Notes: generated by a model not told the origin, from the letters alone. 64,000 bases of DNA from Leifsonia sp. PS1209 (GCF_012317045.1 NZ_CP051154.1:3534001-3598000), one strand, 5' to 3'; positions 25,867 through 34,827 are shown, counted from the stretch's first letter. Numbers and translations are program-made.

Positions 25867-26832
25867 TCAGCTGGCCGAGTGGAAATCGTGAATCTCCTCG
25901 AGAGTGGGGATGGACGGAACGGCGCCTGCGCGCTGTACAGAGAGAGCGGCTGCGACCGTCGCGAACTCGGCGGCGCGCACGAGCGTGCCAAGGTCGGGGC
26001 GGGCGCCGGCTGTGCCTCCGGATTGCTCGGCGGGGCCGCGGCGGCGGTCGAGCTCGGCGACGAGGGCGCCGCAGAAGGTGTCGCCCGCTCCTGTCGTGTC
26101 GACGGCCTGGACGCGGAGCCCCGCGACGTGTGCAGGCGGCTCGTCCGGCACGCGCACGACCGCGCCCTGGGCGCCGAGCGTGACGATGACGGCGATGCGC
26201 AGCCTGCTGAGCACCCCGGCGAGGTCTTCGCCGCTGGCGTCGTGCACGGGCTCGCCGGACAGTTCGGCGGCGAGGTGCGCCGCCTCGTGCTCGTTCACCA
26301 CGAGCACGTCCACGTCGCCCAGCAGAGCGGAGGGCAGCGACCGGATGGGCGCGGCGTTGAGCACCACGGTCGTCCCCGCGGCGTGCGCGACGGCTGCGGC
26401 CTCGGCCACGGTGGCGAGCGGCGTCTCGAGCTGCAGCAGGAGCACGTCGGCCGCCGCGACGAGGTCGCGCTCCGCCTGGTCGAGGCCGTCGAGCATCCCG
26501 TTGGCTCCTGAGTCGACGACGATGGCGTTCTCCGCTCCGTCGTCGACGGTGATGATGGCGGTGCCGGTCGGGGCATCCACCCGGCGAGCGCGCAGGTCGA
26601 CCCCCGCGTCGGCGAGACTCGCGATAAGCCGCTCGGCCGCAGCATCCCTGCCGAGCGCGACGACGAACGCCGACGGAGCACCCGCCCTGGCCGCAGCGAT
26701 CACCTGGTTGTTGCCCTTGCCGCCCGGAGCGGAGTCCGACCCGAGCGCGAGCACCGTCTCGCCGGGCGACGGGATGCGCTCGACGCGGTAGACGAGATCC
26801 AGGTTGGCGCTGCCGACGACCACGACGCTCAT
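25867..26832 (-). CDS. Ribokinase-like PfkB family carbohydrate kinase
   Basis: A 321-residue sugar kinase. Motif 1 is APGGKGNNQVIAAARAG near residue 35-50 and motif 2, with the catalytic Asp, is VDTTGAGDTFCGALVAEL near 240, both typical of ribokinase. It opens with VVVVGSANLDLVYRVERIPSPGET. It would phosphorylate ribose or a related furanose using ATP. ATGA overlap with the upstream ADP-ribosylglycohydrolase-like gene. The pair suggests release of a ribosyl unit from an N- or O-ribosyl compound followed by its phosphorylation. Confidence 0.92.
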   Translation of the reverse strand: MSVVVVGSANLDLVYRVERIPSPGETVLALGSDSAPGGKGNNQVIAAARAGAPSAFVVALGRDAAAERLIASLADAGVDLRARRVDAPTGTAIITVDDGAENAIVVDSGANGMLDGLDQAERDLVAAADVLLLQLETPLATVAEAAAVAHAAGTTVVLNAAPIRSLPSALLGDVDVLVVNEHEAAHLAAELSGEPVHDASGEDLAGVLSRLRIAVIVTLGAQGAVVRVPDEPPAHVAGLRVQAVDTTGAGDTFCGALVAELDRRRGPAEQSGGTAGARPDLGTLVRAAEFATVAAALSVQRAGAVPSIPTLEEIHDFHSAS

Positions 26833-28286
26833 CGCGTGCGCTCCGTGCGCTCCGTGCGCTCCCCGCCCTCCGCCAGGCGCAGGGTGCGCTCGGCGAGGTC
26901 GCTGAACCGCACGCCGGAGAACCCGGGAACGCTGGTGGCGAGGGTGTCGTGCAGCGGGTCGATCCAGCGCGCGGGGAGCGCGCGGGCACCGGTGACGGCT
27001 CCCGCGATGGATCCGGCGGTCGCGCCGACGGAGTCCGTGTCCCAGCCGCCGCTGACCGCCAGAGTGATCGTCCGCTCGAAGTCGCCTGCGCCGCGGGTGA
27101 GCGCGAACGCCAGCACGGCGGAGTTGCCGAGCACGTGCACCCAGTGCAGGTGCCCGAACTCGGCGTGCAGCGCATCCACGGCCGCCTCGTCGTCGAGGTC
27201 GCTCTCGCCGAGTTCGACGCCGCGACGGATGGCAGCGGCGTACCGGCTGCCGGTGGGCACGACAGACAGCCCTGCCTCGATCGCTCGGGTGACTCTGGTT
27301 TCGGCGACGCCGTCTGCGACGACCGCGGCCGAGCAGGCCGCCGCGGCGAACATCGCGCCGTAGACGCCGTTGCGCGCGTGGCTCAGGCGGGCGTCCGTCC
27401 AGGCGAGCCGTGCGGCGGCGACCGGGTCGCCCGGGTGCGCCCAGCCGTACACGTCGGTGCGGATCTGCGCGCCGATCCAGTCCCGGAACGGGTTGCGCGC
27501 GGCGGCGGCCTGCTCCGGCTCGTAGCCGTCGAGCAGGTTGCGGTAGACCACCCGCTCCGCGGTGAACACCCGGCCGCCCGGGAGGCTGTCCAGCCACGCC
27601 TGGGCGACGTCGTCGGTCGTGAAGGCGTCGCCCGAGCGTTCGAGCAGGCCGAGCGCGATCAGCGGGAAGTTCAGGTCGTCGTCCTCCGGCATCCCGTCGA
27701 TGTTCTCGACGAGGCTGGTCGGGCGGCTGCGTCTGTTCCACGGGTAGCGCGCTGCGACCTCGGGGTCGAGCCCGACCTCGGTGAAGTACGACCGCAGCGG
27801 CCAGTTGCCCGTCGACCGCGCGATGGCCCTGATGCCCTCCAGCGAGATCTTCTCCACCGGCTTCCCCAGCAGGCATCCGGATGCACGGCCCAGCCAGGCG
27901 CCCAGGATGCGGTCGCCGAGGTCGCCGAGGGCGCCGGGGTCGGCGGGGTCGCCCGTGTCGTCGGGCCGGTCCGAGCGACCGCCGTCTGCCTCACCCGCGT
28001 CGCCGATCGGCGACGCCGCCAGGATCGCGTCGAGCGCATCCGGTTCCGCCGCGAGCAGCGCAGCCGGGTCGTCCCGCTCGTCGATCTCCGCCAGCAGCTC
28101 CCTGGCCAGCGCCACCAGCGCCGGGGGCGCAGGCTCCGCCGTCGCGCCGCTGACCGCCGCCGTCGGCGCGCCGCCCGCCGCCTCCCACCGCTCCCGAAGG
28201 TCGGCCACCGGCCGCCCGTCGAGCTCGGCGGCGACCAGCGCGTGCGGCAGCAGGTCCTCCGGCTGCGTCCAGCTGAGCCTGAGCAC
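26829..28286 (-). CDS. ADP-ribosylglycohydrolase family protein, long form
   Basis: A 485-residue ARH-superfamily protein. An N-terminal extension of about 130 residues opens with LRLSWTQPEDLLPHALVAAELDGRP and ends in an Asp/Gly/Pro-rich linker. The ARH core starts at DRILGAWLGRASGCLLGKPVEK. The first metal site reads MPEDDDLNFPLIALGLLE rather than the usual G-x-x-T-D-D, while the second, GGWDTDSVGATAGSIAGAV, is canonical D-x-D-S. Family members remove ADP-ribose or related ribosyl groups from proteins or small molecules. The GTG overlaps the stop of the short-form paralogue by one base. Confidence 0.87.
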   Translation of the reverse strand: MLRLSWTQPEDLLPHALVAAELDGRPVADLRERWEAAGGAPTAAVSGATAEPAPPALVALARELLAEIDERDDPAALLAAEPDALDAILAASPIGDAGEADGGRSDRPDDTGDPADPGALGDLGDRILGAWLGRASGCLLGKPVEKISLEGIRAIARSTGNWPLRSYFTEVGLDPEVAARYPWNRRSRPTSLVENIDGMPEDDDLNFPLIALGLLERSGDAFTTDDVAQAWLDSLPGGRVFTAERVVYRNLLDGYEPEQAAAARNPFRDWIGAQIRTDVYGWAHPGDPVAAARLAWTDARLSHARNGVYGAMFAAAACSAAVVADGVAETRVTRAIEAGLSVVPTGSRYAAAIRRGVELGESDLDDEAAVDALHAEFGHLHWVHVLGNSAVLAFALTRGAGDFERTITLAVSGGWDTDSVGATAGSIAGAVTGARALPARWIDPLHDTLATSVPGFSGVRFSDLAERTLRLAEGGERTERTERTR

Positions 28287-29437
28287 TACGCCACCTCGAG
28301 GTCGGCGGCGAAGGCGTCGCGCACGGACTCCACCGCACGGGCGCGGGCGGCGTCCGCCGCCCAGACCTCCCGTGCGACGGACGCGATGACCGGTCCCGTC
28401 GCCGTGATGTCCATCCGGCTGCCGTCGCTCACGCCGTCGATCCACTCGGAGGGCACCACGTCCACCCCGCCGAGAGCACCGGCGATCGAGCCGGCCATCA
28501 CGGCGATCGAGTCGGAGTCCCTGCCGTAGTTGATCGAGCCGAGCACCGCCTCGCGGTAGTCGCCCTGCGCCGCCACGAGCATCCCGAGCGCCACCGGCAG
28601 TTCCTCGATCGACTTCGTCCTGCTCGGGATGCGCGCATCCTTCGCCGGCTGCCGGTACTGCGGGCCGACCGTGTCGAACGGCTCGACCGCGGCGCGGAGC
28701 GTGCCGAGGCCGGAGCGCCAGTCCGTCACCGTCGCCGCGGCCTCGACGACGGCCTCGATCGCGTCCCGGGTGCCGTCCTTCGCCAGCCGGAGCGCCGTCT
28801 CGACGACGCTCCCGACCGACGCGCCTGGACGTATCGCCTCTGCGACGGCCGCAGCGTAGACGCCCGCCGCCTCCCGGCCGTAGCTCGACTGGTGCGCGCC
28901 CGCCACGTCGATGGCCTCCGCGTACGCCGCATCCGGTGCCCCGGCGTTGACAATGCCGATGGGGGCGACGTACATGGTCGCGCCGCAGTTGACGATGTTG
29001 CCGACCCCGGCCTCGCGCGGGTCGATGTGCCCGTAGTGCAGCCTCGTCACCAGCCACTTCTCCGCGAGGAAGATGCGGTGCAGCAGCAACCCCTCCGACT
29101 CGAACTCCGGGATCCAGCGCTTCTCGCCGATCAGCAGCGGCACCAGGTGGTCGGCGATGGCGTACGCATCCAGGTGGTCGCGCACAGTGTCGTAGACGTC
29201 GACGAGCGCCGTGGTCATCAGGGTGTCGTCCGTGACGTGCCCGTCGCCCTTGTGGTACGGCGCGATCGGCCTGGCGTTGCGCCAGTCCTCCAGGAACGGC
29301 GGGACGATGCCGGTGATGAAGCCGTCGTAGCGCTCCTGGATGGCTTCCGGTGTGTTGCCCTCAGCCGCTCCTCCGAGCGCGTCGCCGACAGCCGCTCCCG
29401 CGAGTGCCCCCGTCGCCTTCATCACCAGCGCGTCCAT
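28286..29437 (-). CDS. ADP-ribosylglycohydrolase family protein, short form
   Basis: A 383-residue ARH-superfamily protein with both dinuclear metal sites intact: GHVTDDTLMTTALVDVY near residue 70 and NYGRDSDSIAVMAGSIAGALGG near 310. It starts with KATGALAGAAVGDALGG, the canonical first helix. It is a second, different ARH member directly upstream of the long form. No signal peptide, so both act in the cytoplasm on something the adjacent importer brings in, or on modified cellular targets. It follows the binding-protein gene by 65 nt. Confidence 0.9.
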   Translation of the reverse strand: MDALVMKATGALAGAAVGDALGGAAEGNTPEAIQERYDGFITGIVPPFLEDWRNARPIAPYHKGDGHVTDDTLMTTALVDVYDTVRDHLDAYAIADHLVPLLIGEKRWIPEFESEGLLLHRIFLAEKWLVTRLHYGHIDPREAGVGNIVNCGATMYVAPIGIVNAGAPDAAYAEAIDVAGAHQSSYGREAAGVYAAAVAEAIRPGASVGSVVETALRLAKDGTRDAIEAVVEAAATVTDWRSGLGTLRAAVEPFDTVGPQYRQPAKDARIPSRTKSIEELPVALGMLVAAQGDYREAVLGSINYGRDSDSIAVMAGSIAGALGGVDVVPSEWIDGVSDGSRMDITATGPVIASVAREVWAADAARARAVESVRDAFAADLEVA

Positions 29438-29502
29438 CGATCCTTCTCCTTGTTTCCGTTGTTCTCTGTCGCCGTGGTCAGCAGGTCAGCAGGCCGGCCA
29501 GG

Positions 29503-30798
29503 TCAGCCGACGGCCGACCAGCCGTCCGTCAGCTGCTTCTTGAGCTCGTCCAGCGAGATCGAGTTGGCGAAGTACTTCTGCAGGGCGGGAGTCGCGTACT
29601 GGTCCTTCCACTGCGGGTAGTTCGTCGCCCCCTGGAACGGTGCGGCCTTCAGCGCCTCGCCCGACTTCAGGATGGCCTCCCAGCCGTTCTTGCCGGAGGT
29701 GTCCTTCGCGACCTGGTCGCGCGCGGCGGCCGATGCCGGGATCAGCCAGTCGCCCTCTGCGAGCTTCGCCTGGTTGGCCGCATCCATGAAGTAGTTGATG
29801 AACTTCGCGGACTGCTCGATGTGCTTGCTCTGCGCGGAGACGGACATCGTCTGCGGGTTGGCCGCCTGCGCAGTGCCGTCCGAGCCGGCCAGGGGCGGGA
29901 GGACGGCCCAGTTGAAGCCGGCGGGCGCGGACTCGGTGATCTGCTGAGCGACGTAGTTGCCGCCGACGTACATCGCGTACTTGCCACCGAAGAAGCCGGG
30001 AAGCACATCCGTGCCGCTCTGCGTCAGCGAGGTCGGGTCGAGCGACTTGTCCGTGTACGCCATCTCGTTGATGCGCTTCGGCACCTGCAGCTCGTCGTCG
30101 CCGACCTTGATCGTGGACTTGCCGTCCTTGTTGGTGAAGAAGGTACCGTCGAAGCCGAGCGCGAGGTTCATGACGGTGGCGGTCGGCTGCTTCAGACCCC
30201 ATCCCGTGCCGAAGTTGCCGCCGGAGGTGAGCTTCTTCGACAGGTCTTGGAAGTCGTCCCAGCTGAGCGTCTTGCCGCTCGGGATCTCGGCGCCCGCCGC
30301 CTTGATCGCGTCGGTGTTGGCGAAGACCACGTACGACTGCAGCAGCGTCGGCGCCGCCACGATCTTCCCGTCTCCGGTGGTGACCGAGCTCCAGACGTCC
30401 TTGGAGACCTGCTTCTTGACGTCGGCGTCGAGGTATTTGCTGAGGTCGGCGAGGTAGCCCTGGTTGGCGAAGCCCATGATGTCCGCCGACTCGTCGTGGA
30501 TGATGTCCGGGGCCGTTCCGCCCTGGAACTGGGTGACCAGCTGGTCGTGCACGTTGTCCCAGCTGCCCTGGCGGAGCTTCACCTGGATATCTGGGTTCTT
30601 CTTGTTCCAGGAGTCCACGATCTCCTTCGTCGCGGCGACCGTGGTGTCCTGGTAGGCCAGCGACTGGAAGGTCAGGGTGACCTTGCCGCCGCTGGAGGCG
30701 TCGGAGCTGCCAGACGTGGAGCATCCGGACAGTGCGAGCGACGCGGCCACGATGCCGGCAACCGCAACGCCCAGGCGGGCGAAGGTTGTTGTGCGCAT
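29503..30798 (-). CDS. Sugar-type ABC transporter substrate-binding lipoprotein
   Basis: A 431-residue family-1 (SBP_bac_1/MalE-like) lipoprotein. Signal peptide with lipobox LSGC, lipidated Cys26, then a Ser/Gly linker. Typical elements are VTLTFQSLAYQDTTVAATKEIVDSWNKKNP, GTAPDIIHDES and LSWDDFQDLSKKL, and aromatic residues that stack on sugars such as W in FNWAVLPPLAG. An AGAGGTG-like ribosome site precedes the ATG. Fourth gene of the LacI operon; unusually, it comes after the two permeases. Confidence 0.94.
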   Translation of the reverse strand: MRTTTFARLGVAVAGIVAASLALSGCSTSGSSDASSGGKVTLTFQSLAYQDTTVAATKEIVDSWNKKNPDIQVKLRQGSWDNVHDQLVTQFQGGTAPDIIHDESADIMGFANQGYLADLSKYLDADVKKQVSKDVWSSVTTGDGKIVAAPTLLQSYVVFANTDAIKAAGAEIPSGKTLSWDDFQDLSKKLTSGGNFGTGWGLKQPTATVMNLALGFDGTFFTNKDGKSTIKVGDDELQVPKRINEMAYTDKSLDPTSLTQSGTDVLPGFFGGKYAMYVGGNYVAQQITESAPAGFNWAVLPPLAGSDGTAQAANPQTMSVSAQSKHIEQSAKFINYFMDAANQAKLAEGDWLIPASAAARDQVAKDTSGKNGWEAILKSGEALKAAPFQGATNYPQWKDQYATPALQKYFANSISLDELKKQLTDGWSAVG

Positions 30799-30854
30799 TG
30801 CACACCTCTTTCTGTTGATTCGACTCTCGATGTGGTGGGGGTGATGCGGGTGTT

Positions 30855-31799
30855 CTAGCCCTTGACGGCTCCGCTGAGGAGACCGGACGTGAGGCGTTTC
30901 TGGATGAGCATGAAGAAGACCAGGCTCGGGATGGTCGCGAGCAGCGAGGCGGCGGCGAGCTGCCCGAGCTGCACCTGGCCCTCCGCACCGACGAAGCGGG
31001 CGAGCGCCAGCGGCAGGGTCTGCAGGTTGGGGTCCTGGATGAGCACCAGGGCGAAGAAGAACTCGTTCCACGCCGAGATGAACGTGAACAGGCTGGTGGC
31101 GACGAGCCCGGGCGCGAGCAGCGGGAGCACGATGGATCGCAGCGTGCGGAACCGGGTGGCTCCGTCCATCGCTCCGGCCTCTTCGAGCTCGACGGGGATG
31201 CCGGCCACGTAGCCCTGCAGCATCCAGAGCGCGAACGGCAGCGACCACACCGTGTAGACGAGGATCAGCCCGAACAGGCTGTTGATGAGGCCGATGTTCT
31301 TCAGCACCAGGAACAGCGGAATGATGATCAGGATGAACGGGAAGACCTGGCTGAGCAGGATCCAGCCGGTCGCGAGCCCGCGCAGCTTGGTGCGGAACCG
31401 GGCGAGCGCGTATGCGGCAGGCAGTGAGATGAGCGTCACCAGCACCGTGGTGCAGACGGCGACGATCAGGCTGTTGCCCGCGGCCGTGAACAGGTTGGCC
31501 TTCTCGATCGCCTGCGCGAAGTTGTCCCAGTTGAGCGTGGACGGGAAGAACCCGGGGTTCGGCGACTGCAGCTCGCGCGGGGTCTTGAACGCGGCCGTCA
31601 GCAGGAACAGCAGGGGGAACCCGAGGAAGACGATGTACGCGAACAGCGCGAGGTACTGCAGCGGGCGGCCGATCATCCTGCCGCGGCGCAGCGAACCGCT
31701 CTGAGACGACTCCGGCTTACGGCCGCCCTGGCGCTGGCGCTGGACCTGGTGCTGGCCCTCCGCCGCTGTGTTCTGGATGCTGGTGTTCGTGGCGCTCAT
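30855..31799 (-). CDS. Sugar ABC transporter permease, MalG type
   Basis: A 314-residue CUT1-family permease with six membrane segments. The cytoplasmic N-terminal 45 residues are Gln/Arg-rich. The external part has NWDNFAQAIEKANLFTAAGNSL and the EAA coupling loop reads ELEEAGAMDGATRFRTLRSIVLPLLAPG near residue 200. Start ATG overlaps the stop of the MalF-type partner by four bases. Forms a heterodimeric sugar channel with it. No ATPase gene lies in the operon, so a shared MsiK-type ATPase encoded elsewhere is expected, as in other actinobacteria. Confidence 0.94.
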   Translation of the reverse strand: MSATNTSIQNTAAEGQHQVQRQRQGGRKPESSQSGSLRRGRMIGRPLQYLALFAYIVFLGFPLLFLLTAAFKTPRELQSPNPGFFPSTLNWDNFAQAIEKANLFTAAGNSLIVAVCTTVLVTLISLPAAYALARFRTKLRGLATGWILLSQVFPFILIIIPLFLVLKNIGLINSLFGLILVYTVWSLPFALWMLQGYVAGIPVELEEAGAMDGATRFRTLRSIVLPLLAPGLVATSLFTFISAWNEFFFALVLIQDPNLQTLPLALARFVGAEGQVQLGQLAAASLLATIPSLVFFMLIQKRLTSGLLSGAVKG

Positions 31800-32752
31800 G
31801 AGTTCCGGCTCCTCATCTGGCCGTGCAGGTAGGCGAACAGGAAGATCGCGATCACCACGACCATCACGTTGCCCATCGCGGCGGCGTACCCGAAGTTGCC
31901 GTACCGGAACGCCTCGTTGTACGCGAACAGCATCGGCAGCATCGTCGTGCCTCCCGGCCCGCCCGCCGTCAGCACGTAGACGAGGGCGAACGAGTTGAAG
32001 TTCCAGATCAGGTCGAGCGTGGTGATCGCGACGATGATCGGGCGAAGCGCAGGCAGGGTGACGTGCCAGAACCTGCTCCACGTGCCCGCGCCATCGATGG
32101 CGGCGGCTTCGAGCAGCTCGGTCTGCACGCTCTGCAACCCGGCCAGCAGGGTGATGGTGGTCTGCGGCATCCCGGCCCAGACGCCCACGATGATCACCAC
32201 GGGCAGGGCGATGGATGCGTTCCCCAGCCAGTTGATGTCGCTCGGCAGCCCGACGGCCTTCAGCATCTGGTTGATCGGCCCGTAGCTCGGGTTCAGCATC
32301 AGGCGCCACATGATCGCGATGATCACCGGGGGCATGGCCCACGGCACGAGGGCGAGCGTGCGGGCCAGCCAGCGCAGCCGGAGATTGAGGTTGAGCAGCA
32401 GGGCGAGGCCGAGCGAGGCGAGGAACTGCAGGATCGTGACGCTGAACGCCCAGACCAGCCCGATGCCGAACGAGTTCCAGAACAGCTGGTTGGAGCCGAG
32501 CTTGACGTAGTTGTCGACGCCGTTGAAGTTGACGGGCAGGTTCAGTCCGGCGCGCGCGTCGGTGAAGCCGAGGAAGATGCCCTGCACCAGCGGGTAGACG
32601 CTGAACAGCACGACGGGGATGAGCGCGGGAAGGACGAGCAGCCAGGCGTCGCGGCCGCTTCCGCCCGCCGGTCCGCCGCGGTTGCGGCGGCGGCGCTTCG
32701 GGGTCTTGGCTGCGTCGCCGGGAGCGAGGATCACGGGGGCGGAGGTCGTCAT
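31796..32752 (-). CDS. Sugar ABC transporter permease, MalF type
   Basis: A 318-residue CUT1-family permease. A basic N-terminus (TPKRRRRNRGG) precedes six membrane helices; the EAA loop ELLEAAAIDGAGTWSRFWHVTLPALRP lies near residue 215. It begins with the standard LLVLPALIPVVLFSVYPLVQGIFLGFTD segment. ATGA overlap with the LacI regulator gene upstream, so regulator and transporter are made from one mRNA. Confidence 0.95.
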   Translation of the reverse strand: MTTSAPVILAPGDAAKTPKRRRRNRGGPAGGSGRDAWLLVLPALIPVVLFSVYPLVQGIFLGFTDARAGLNLPVNFNGVDNYVKLGSNQLFWNSFGIGLVWAFSVTILQFLASLGLALLLNLNLRLRWLARTLALVPWAMPPVIIAIMWRLMLNPSYGPINQMLKAVGLPSDINWLGNASIALPVVIIVGVWAGMPQTTITLLAGLQSVQTELLEAAAIDGAGTWSRFWHVTLPALRPIIVAITTLDLIWNFNSFALVYVLTAGGPGGTTMLPMLFAYNEAFRYGNFGYAAAMGNVMVVVIAIFLFAYLHGQMRSRNS

Positions 32753-33840
32753 GCCTGCACCTCCTCGGTGGTGGCTGTGTCGGGGGCGGGGGCGACGGGG
32801 GCGATGGCGACGGGGGCGTCGGTGTTCTTGCCTCCGACGACGGACGACTCGCGCACCGAGAGGGTCGGCTCGATCACCACCTGCTTGACCGCAGCATCCG
32901 GGTTGGCGAGGCGACGCAGCAGCAGCTTCGCCGCCGCCTTCGCACGCTTGCCGGAACCGAGGTCGACGCTGGTGATGGACGGGTTGGCGAGCTCGGCGGC
33001 GTCCGTGTCGTCCATGCCGACCACGGCCACGTCCTCCGGAACGCGCACGCCGCGGCTGGTCAGTTCTTTCAGCGTCGCGACGGCGAGGAGGTCGTTGGCG
33101 CAGACGATCGCATCCGGGGTCGACTGCCGCAGCAGCTTCGCGGCGGCTTTGCGCCCGGCCTTGTACGTGAAGTCGGACGCCGCGACCTGCACGTCGGCGC
33201 TCGTGCTGAGTCCGAAGCGCTCGATCGCAGTCAGGTACCCGCTGAGACGGGCGGCGCCAGGAACGGTGTCGACGGGGCCGTTGACGAAGGCGATCCGCTT
33301 GCGTCCCTGGCCGACGAGATGCTCGACGGCCAGGCCGATGCCCGCGACGGAGTCGGCGCGCACGTTGTCGAGTTCGACGCCCGCCGGGAGTGAACCGATG
33401 ATGACGATGGGGAGGCGGCTGGCGCGCAACGCATCCACCAGGGGCTCCGTCACGCGCAGCGGGCTGAGCAGGAGCCCGTCGACGAACCCGCGGTTGAGGC
33501 TGCTGAGCAGGTCGATCTGGTCCTGCGGGTCGTTGCCGGTCGAGGAGAGCACGAGGCGGTAGCCCGCCTTGGAGACGACGCGGGAGACCTCGTGCATCAT
33601 CGCCACGTAGACGGGGTTTCCGACGTCGGCCACGGCGAACGAGATCTGGTCGGTGCGACCGACCTTGAGGGAGCGTGCTGTGGCGTCCGGGACGTAACCG
33701 AGCGCATCCGCCGCTTCGCGCACCTTCGCGGTGAGCTGGGGAGAGGCCGGCAGTCCGTTGAGTACCCGGGAGACCGAGGCGATCGAGACTCCCGCGCGCT
33801 CCGCCACGAGGACGAGCGTCGACTTCCTGCTCTCAGCCAT
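32749..33840 (-). CDS. LacI family transcriptional regulator
   Basis: A 363-residue regulator. Residues 8-55 form the LacI helix-turn-helix with hinge (LVAERAGVSIASVSRVLNGLPASPQLTAKVREAADALGYVPD), and the periplasmic-binding-like sensor follows, with GLLLSPL, VGMDDTDAAELANPSITSV and a C-terminal Pro/Ala/Thr-rich tail. First gene of the ten-gene operon 33840-21827. The perfect LacI-type palindrome GTAAACGTTTAC lies 32 nt before its start, so it should repress itself and the whole operon until a sugar or nucleoside-like inducer appears. Confidence 0.94.
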   Translation of the reverse strand: MAESRKSTLVLVAERAGVSIASVSRVLNGLPASPQLTAKVREAADALGYVPDATARSLKVGRTDQISFAVADVGNPVYVAMMHEVSRVVSKAGYRLVLSSTGNDPQDQIDLLSSLNRGFVDGLLLSPLRVTEPLVDALRASRLPIVIIGSLPAGVELDNVRADSVAGIGLAVEHLVGQGRKRIAFVNGPVDTVPGAARLSGYLTAIERFGLSTSADVQVAASDFTYKAGRKAAAKLLRQSTPDAIVCANDLLAVATLKELTSRGVRVPEDVAVVGMDDTDAAELANPSITSVDLGSGKRAKAAAKLLLRRLANPDAAVKQVVIEPTLSVRESSVVGGKNTDAPVAIAPVAPAPDTATTEEVQA

Positions 33841-33871
33841 GGTGCTCCCTGCATCTTCGAAGGTGGGTTTC

Positions 33872-33896
33872 GTAAACGTTTACAAGAACGTTTACA
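33872..33896. promoter_or_regulatory. LacI-type operators of the ribosyl-compound operon
   Basis: GTAAACGTTTAC (33872-33883) is a perfect 12-bp palindrome with the central CG typical of LacI/GalR operators. A second, 10-of-12 copy in the form GAACGTTTAC follows at 33886-33895. They lie just upstream of the lacI-like gene and would overlap its promoter. Confidence 0.8.
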
Positions 33897-33979
33897 GAGA
33901 CTATAGGCGCTCGCCTCGCCACCTGCAAGCCGAGCAATCGCCCGACCATTCGGCGCAGCGGCGGCGTACCCTGGTCGGC

Positions 33980-34252
33980 ATGTGCCGGAACATTCACACG
34001 CTCCACAACTTCGAACCGGCCGCGACGAGCGACGAAGTCCACGCGGCCGCCCTGCAGTACGTGCGCAAGATCAGCGGAACGACCAAGCCGTCGAAAGCCA
34101 ACGCAGAGGCCTTCGACCGCGCCGTCGCCGAGATCGCCCACCTCACGCAGCACCTCCTCGACGACCTCGTCACCAACGCGCCGCCGAAGAACCGGGACGA
34201 GGAGGCCGCGAAGTTGAAAGAGCGGTCGGCCAGGCGGTTCGCCGCGGCCTGA
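33980..34252 (+). CDS. DUF2277 family protein
   Basis: A 90-residue protein with the DUF2277 signature: the N-terminal MCRNIHTLHNFEPAATSDEV including the conserved Cys2, then a helix rich in Lys/Ala with KISGTTKPSKANAEAFDRAV and a basic C-terminus. Function of the family is unknown. The ATG has no strong ribosome site. It stands alone between the LacI operon promoter and a GNAT gene on the same strand. Confidence 0.9.
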   Translation: MCRNIHTLHNFEPAATSDEVHAAALQYVRKISGTTKPSKANAEAFDRAVAEIAHLTQHLLDDLVTNAPPKNRDEEAAKLKERSARRFAAA

Positions 34253-34350
34253 GGCGTCGGCGCGCGCATCCACCCGGTGCGCTGCGCGTCCGCCGTGCGC
34301 GCTGCTCGGCGCGCATCCGCTGCCGCCGCGGGCTCGGTACGATCGTGGGC

Positions 34351-34827
34351 ATGCACACCGCGATCGCCGCAGAACCACCTCGCACGCCCGACGTGGAGGA
34401 ACTGCTGCGCCTCGGCGACGAGTTCACCTTCGCGCTGTACCCGGCGGACAGCTGCTACCTGCTCGACGTGTCTGAGCTGGAGGCGCCCGGTGTGACCGTG
34501 CTCGTCGGCCGCGACGAGACGGGACGCGCGATCGGCATGGCCGCCCTCGTCGTGAAGCCCGACGGTTCCGCCGAGCTCAAGCGCATGTTCGTCCACCCGG
34601 ATGCGCGGGGCCGCGGCCTCGCCTCCTCTCTCCTCGCCGCCGTGGAGGGCGCAGCGGTGACGGCCGGTGTCGAGACCCTGCAGCTCGAGACGGGTCCGCT
34701 GCAGGATGCGGCGATCGCGCTGTACGAGCGCAACGGGTACGCGCGCATCCCGAACTTCGGGCCGTACGTGGGCGACCCGCACTCCGTCTGTTACGCCAAG
34801 CGGCTCGCGGAGGCCCGTGTTCTCTAG
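34351..34827 (+). CDS. GNAT family N-acetyltransferase
   Basis: A 158-residue acetyltransferase. The acetyl-CoA pyrophosphate loop appears as VHPDARGRGLASSLLAAVE (the R/Q-x-x-G-x-G/A pattern) near residues 82-100 and the C-terminal strand ALYERNGYARI is typical. It would transfer an acetyl group to an amine; substrate unknown. Start ATG at MHTAIAAEPP. Confidence 0.9.
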   Translation: MHTAIAAEPPRTPDVEELLRLGDEFTFALYPADSCYLLDVSELEAPGVTVLVGRDETGRAIGMAALVVKPDGSAELKRMFVHPDARGRGLASSLLAAVEGAAVTAGVETLQLETGPLQDAAIALYERNGYARIPNFGPYVGDPHSVCYAKRLAEARVL

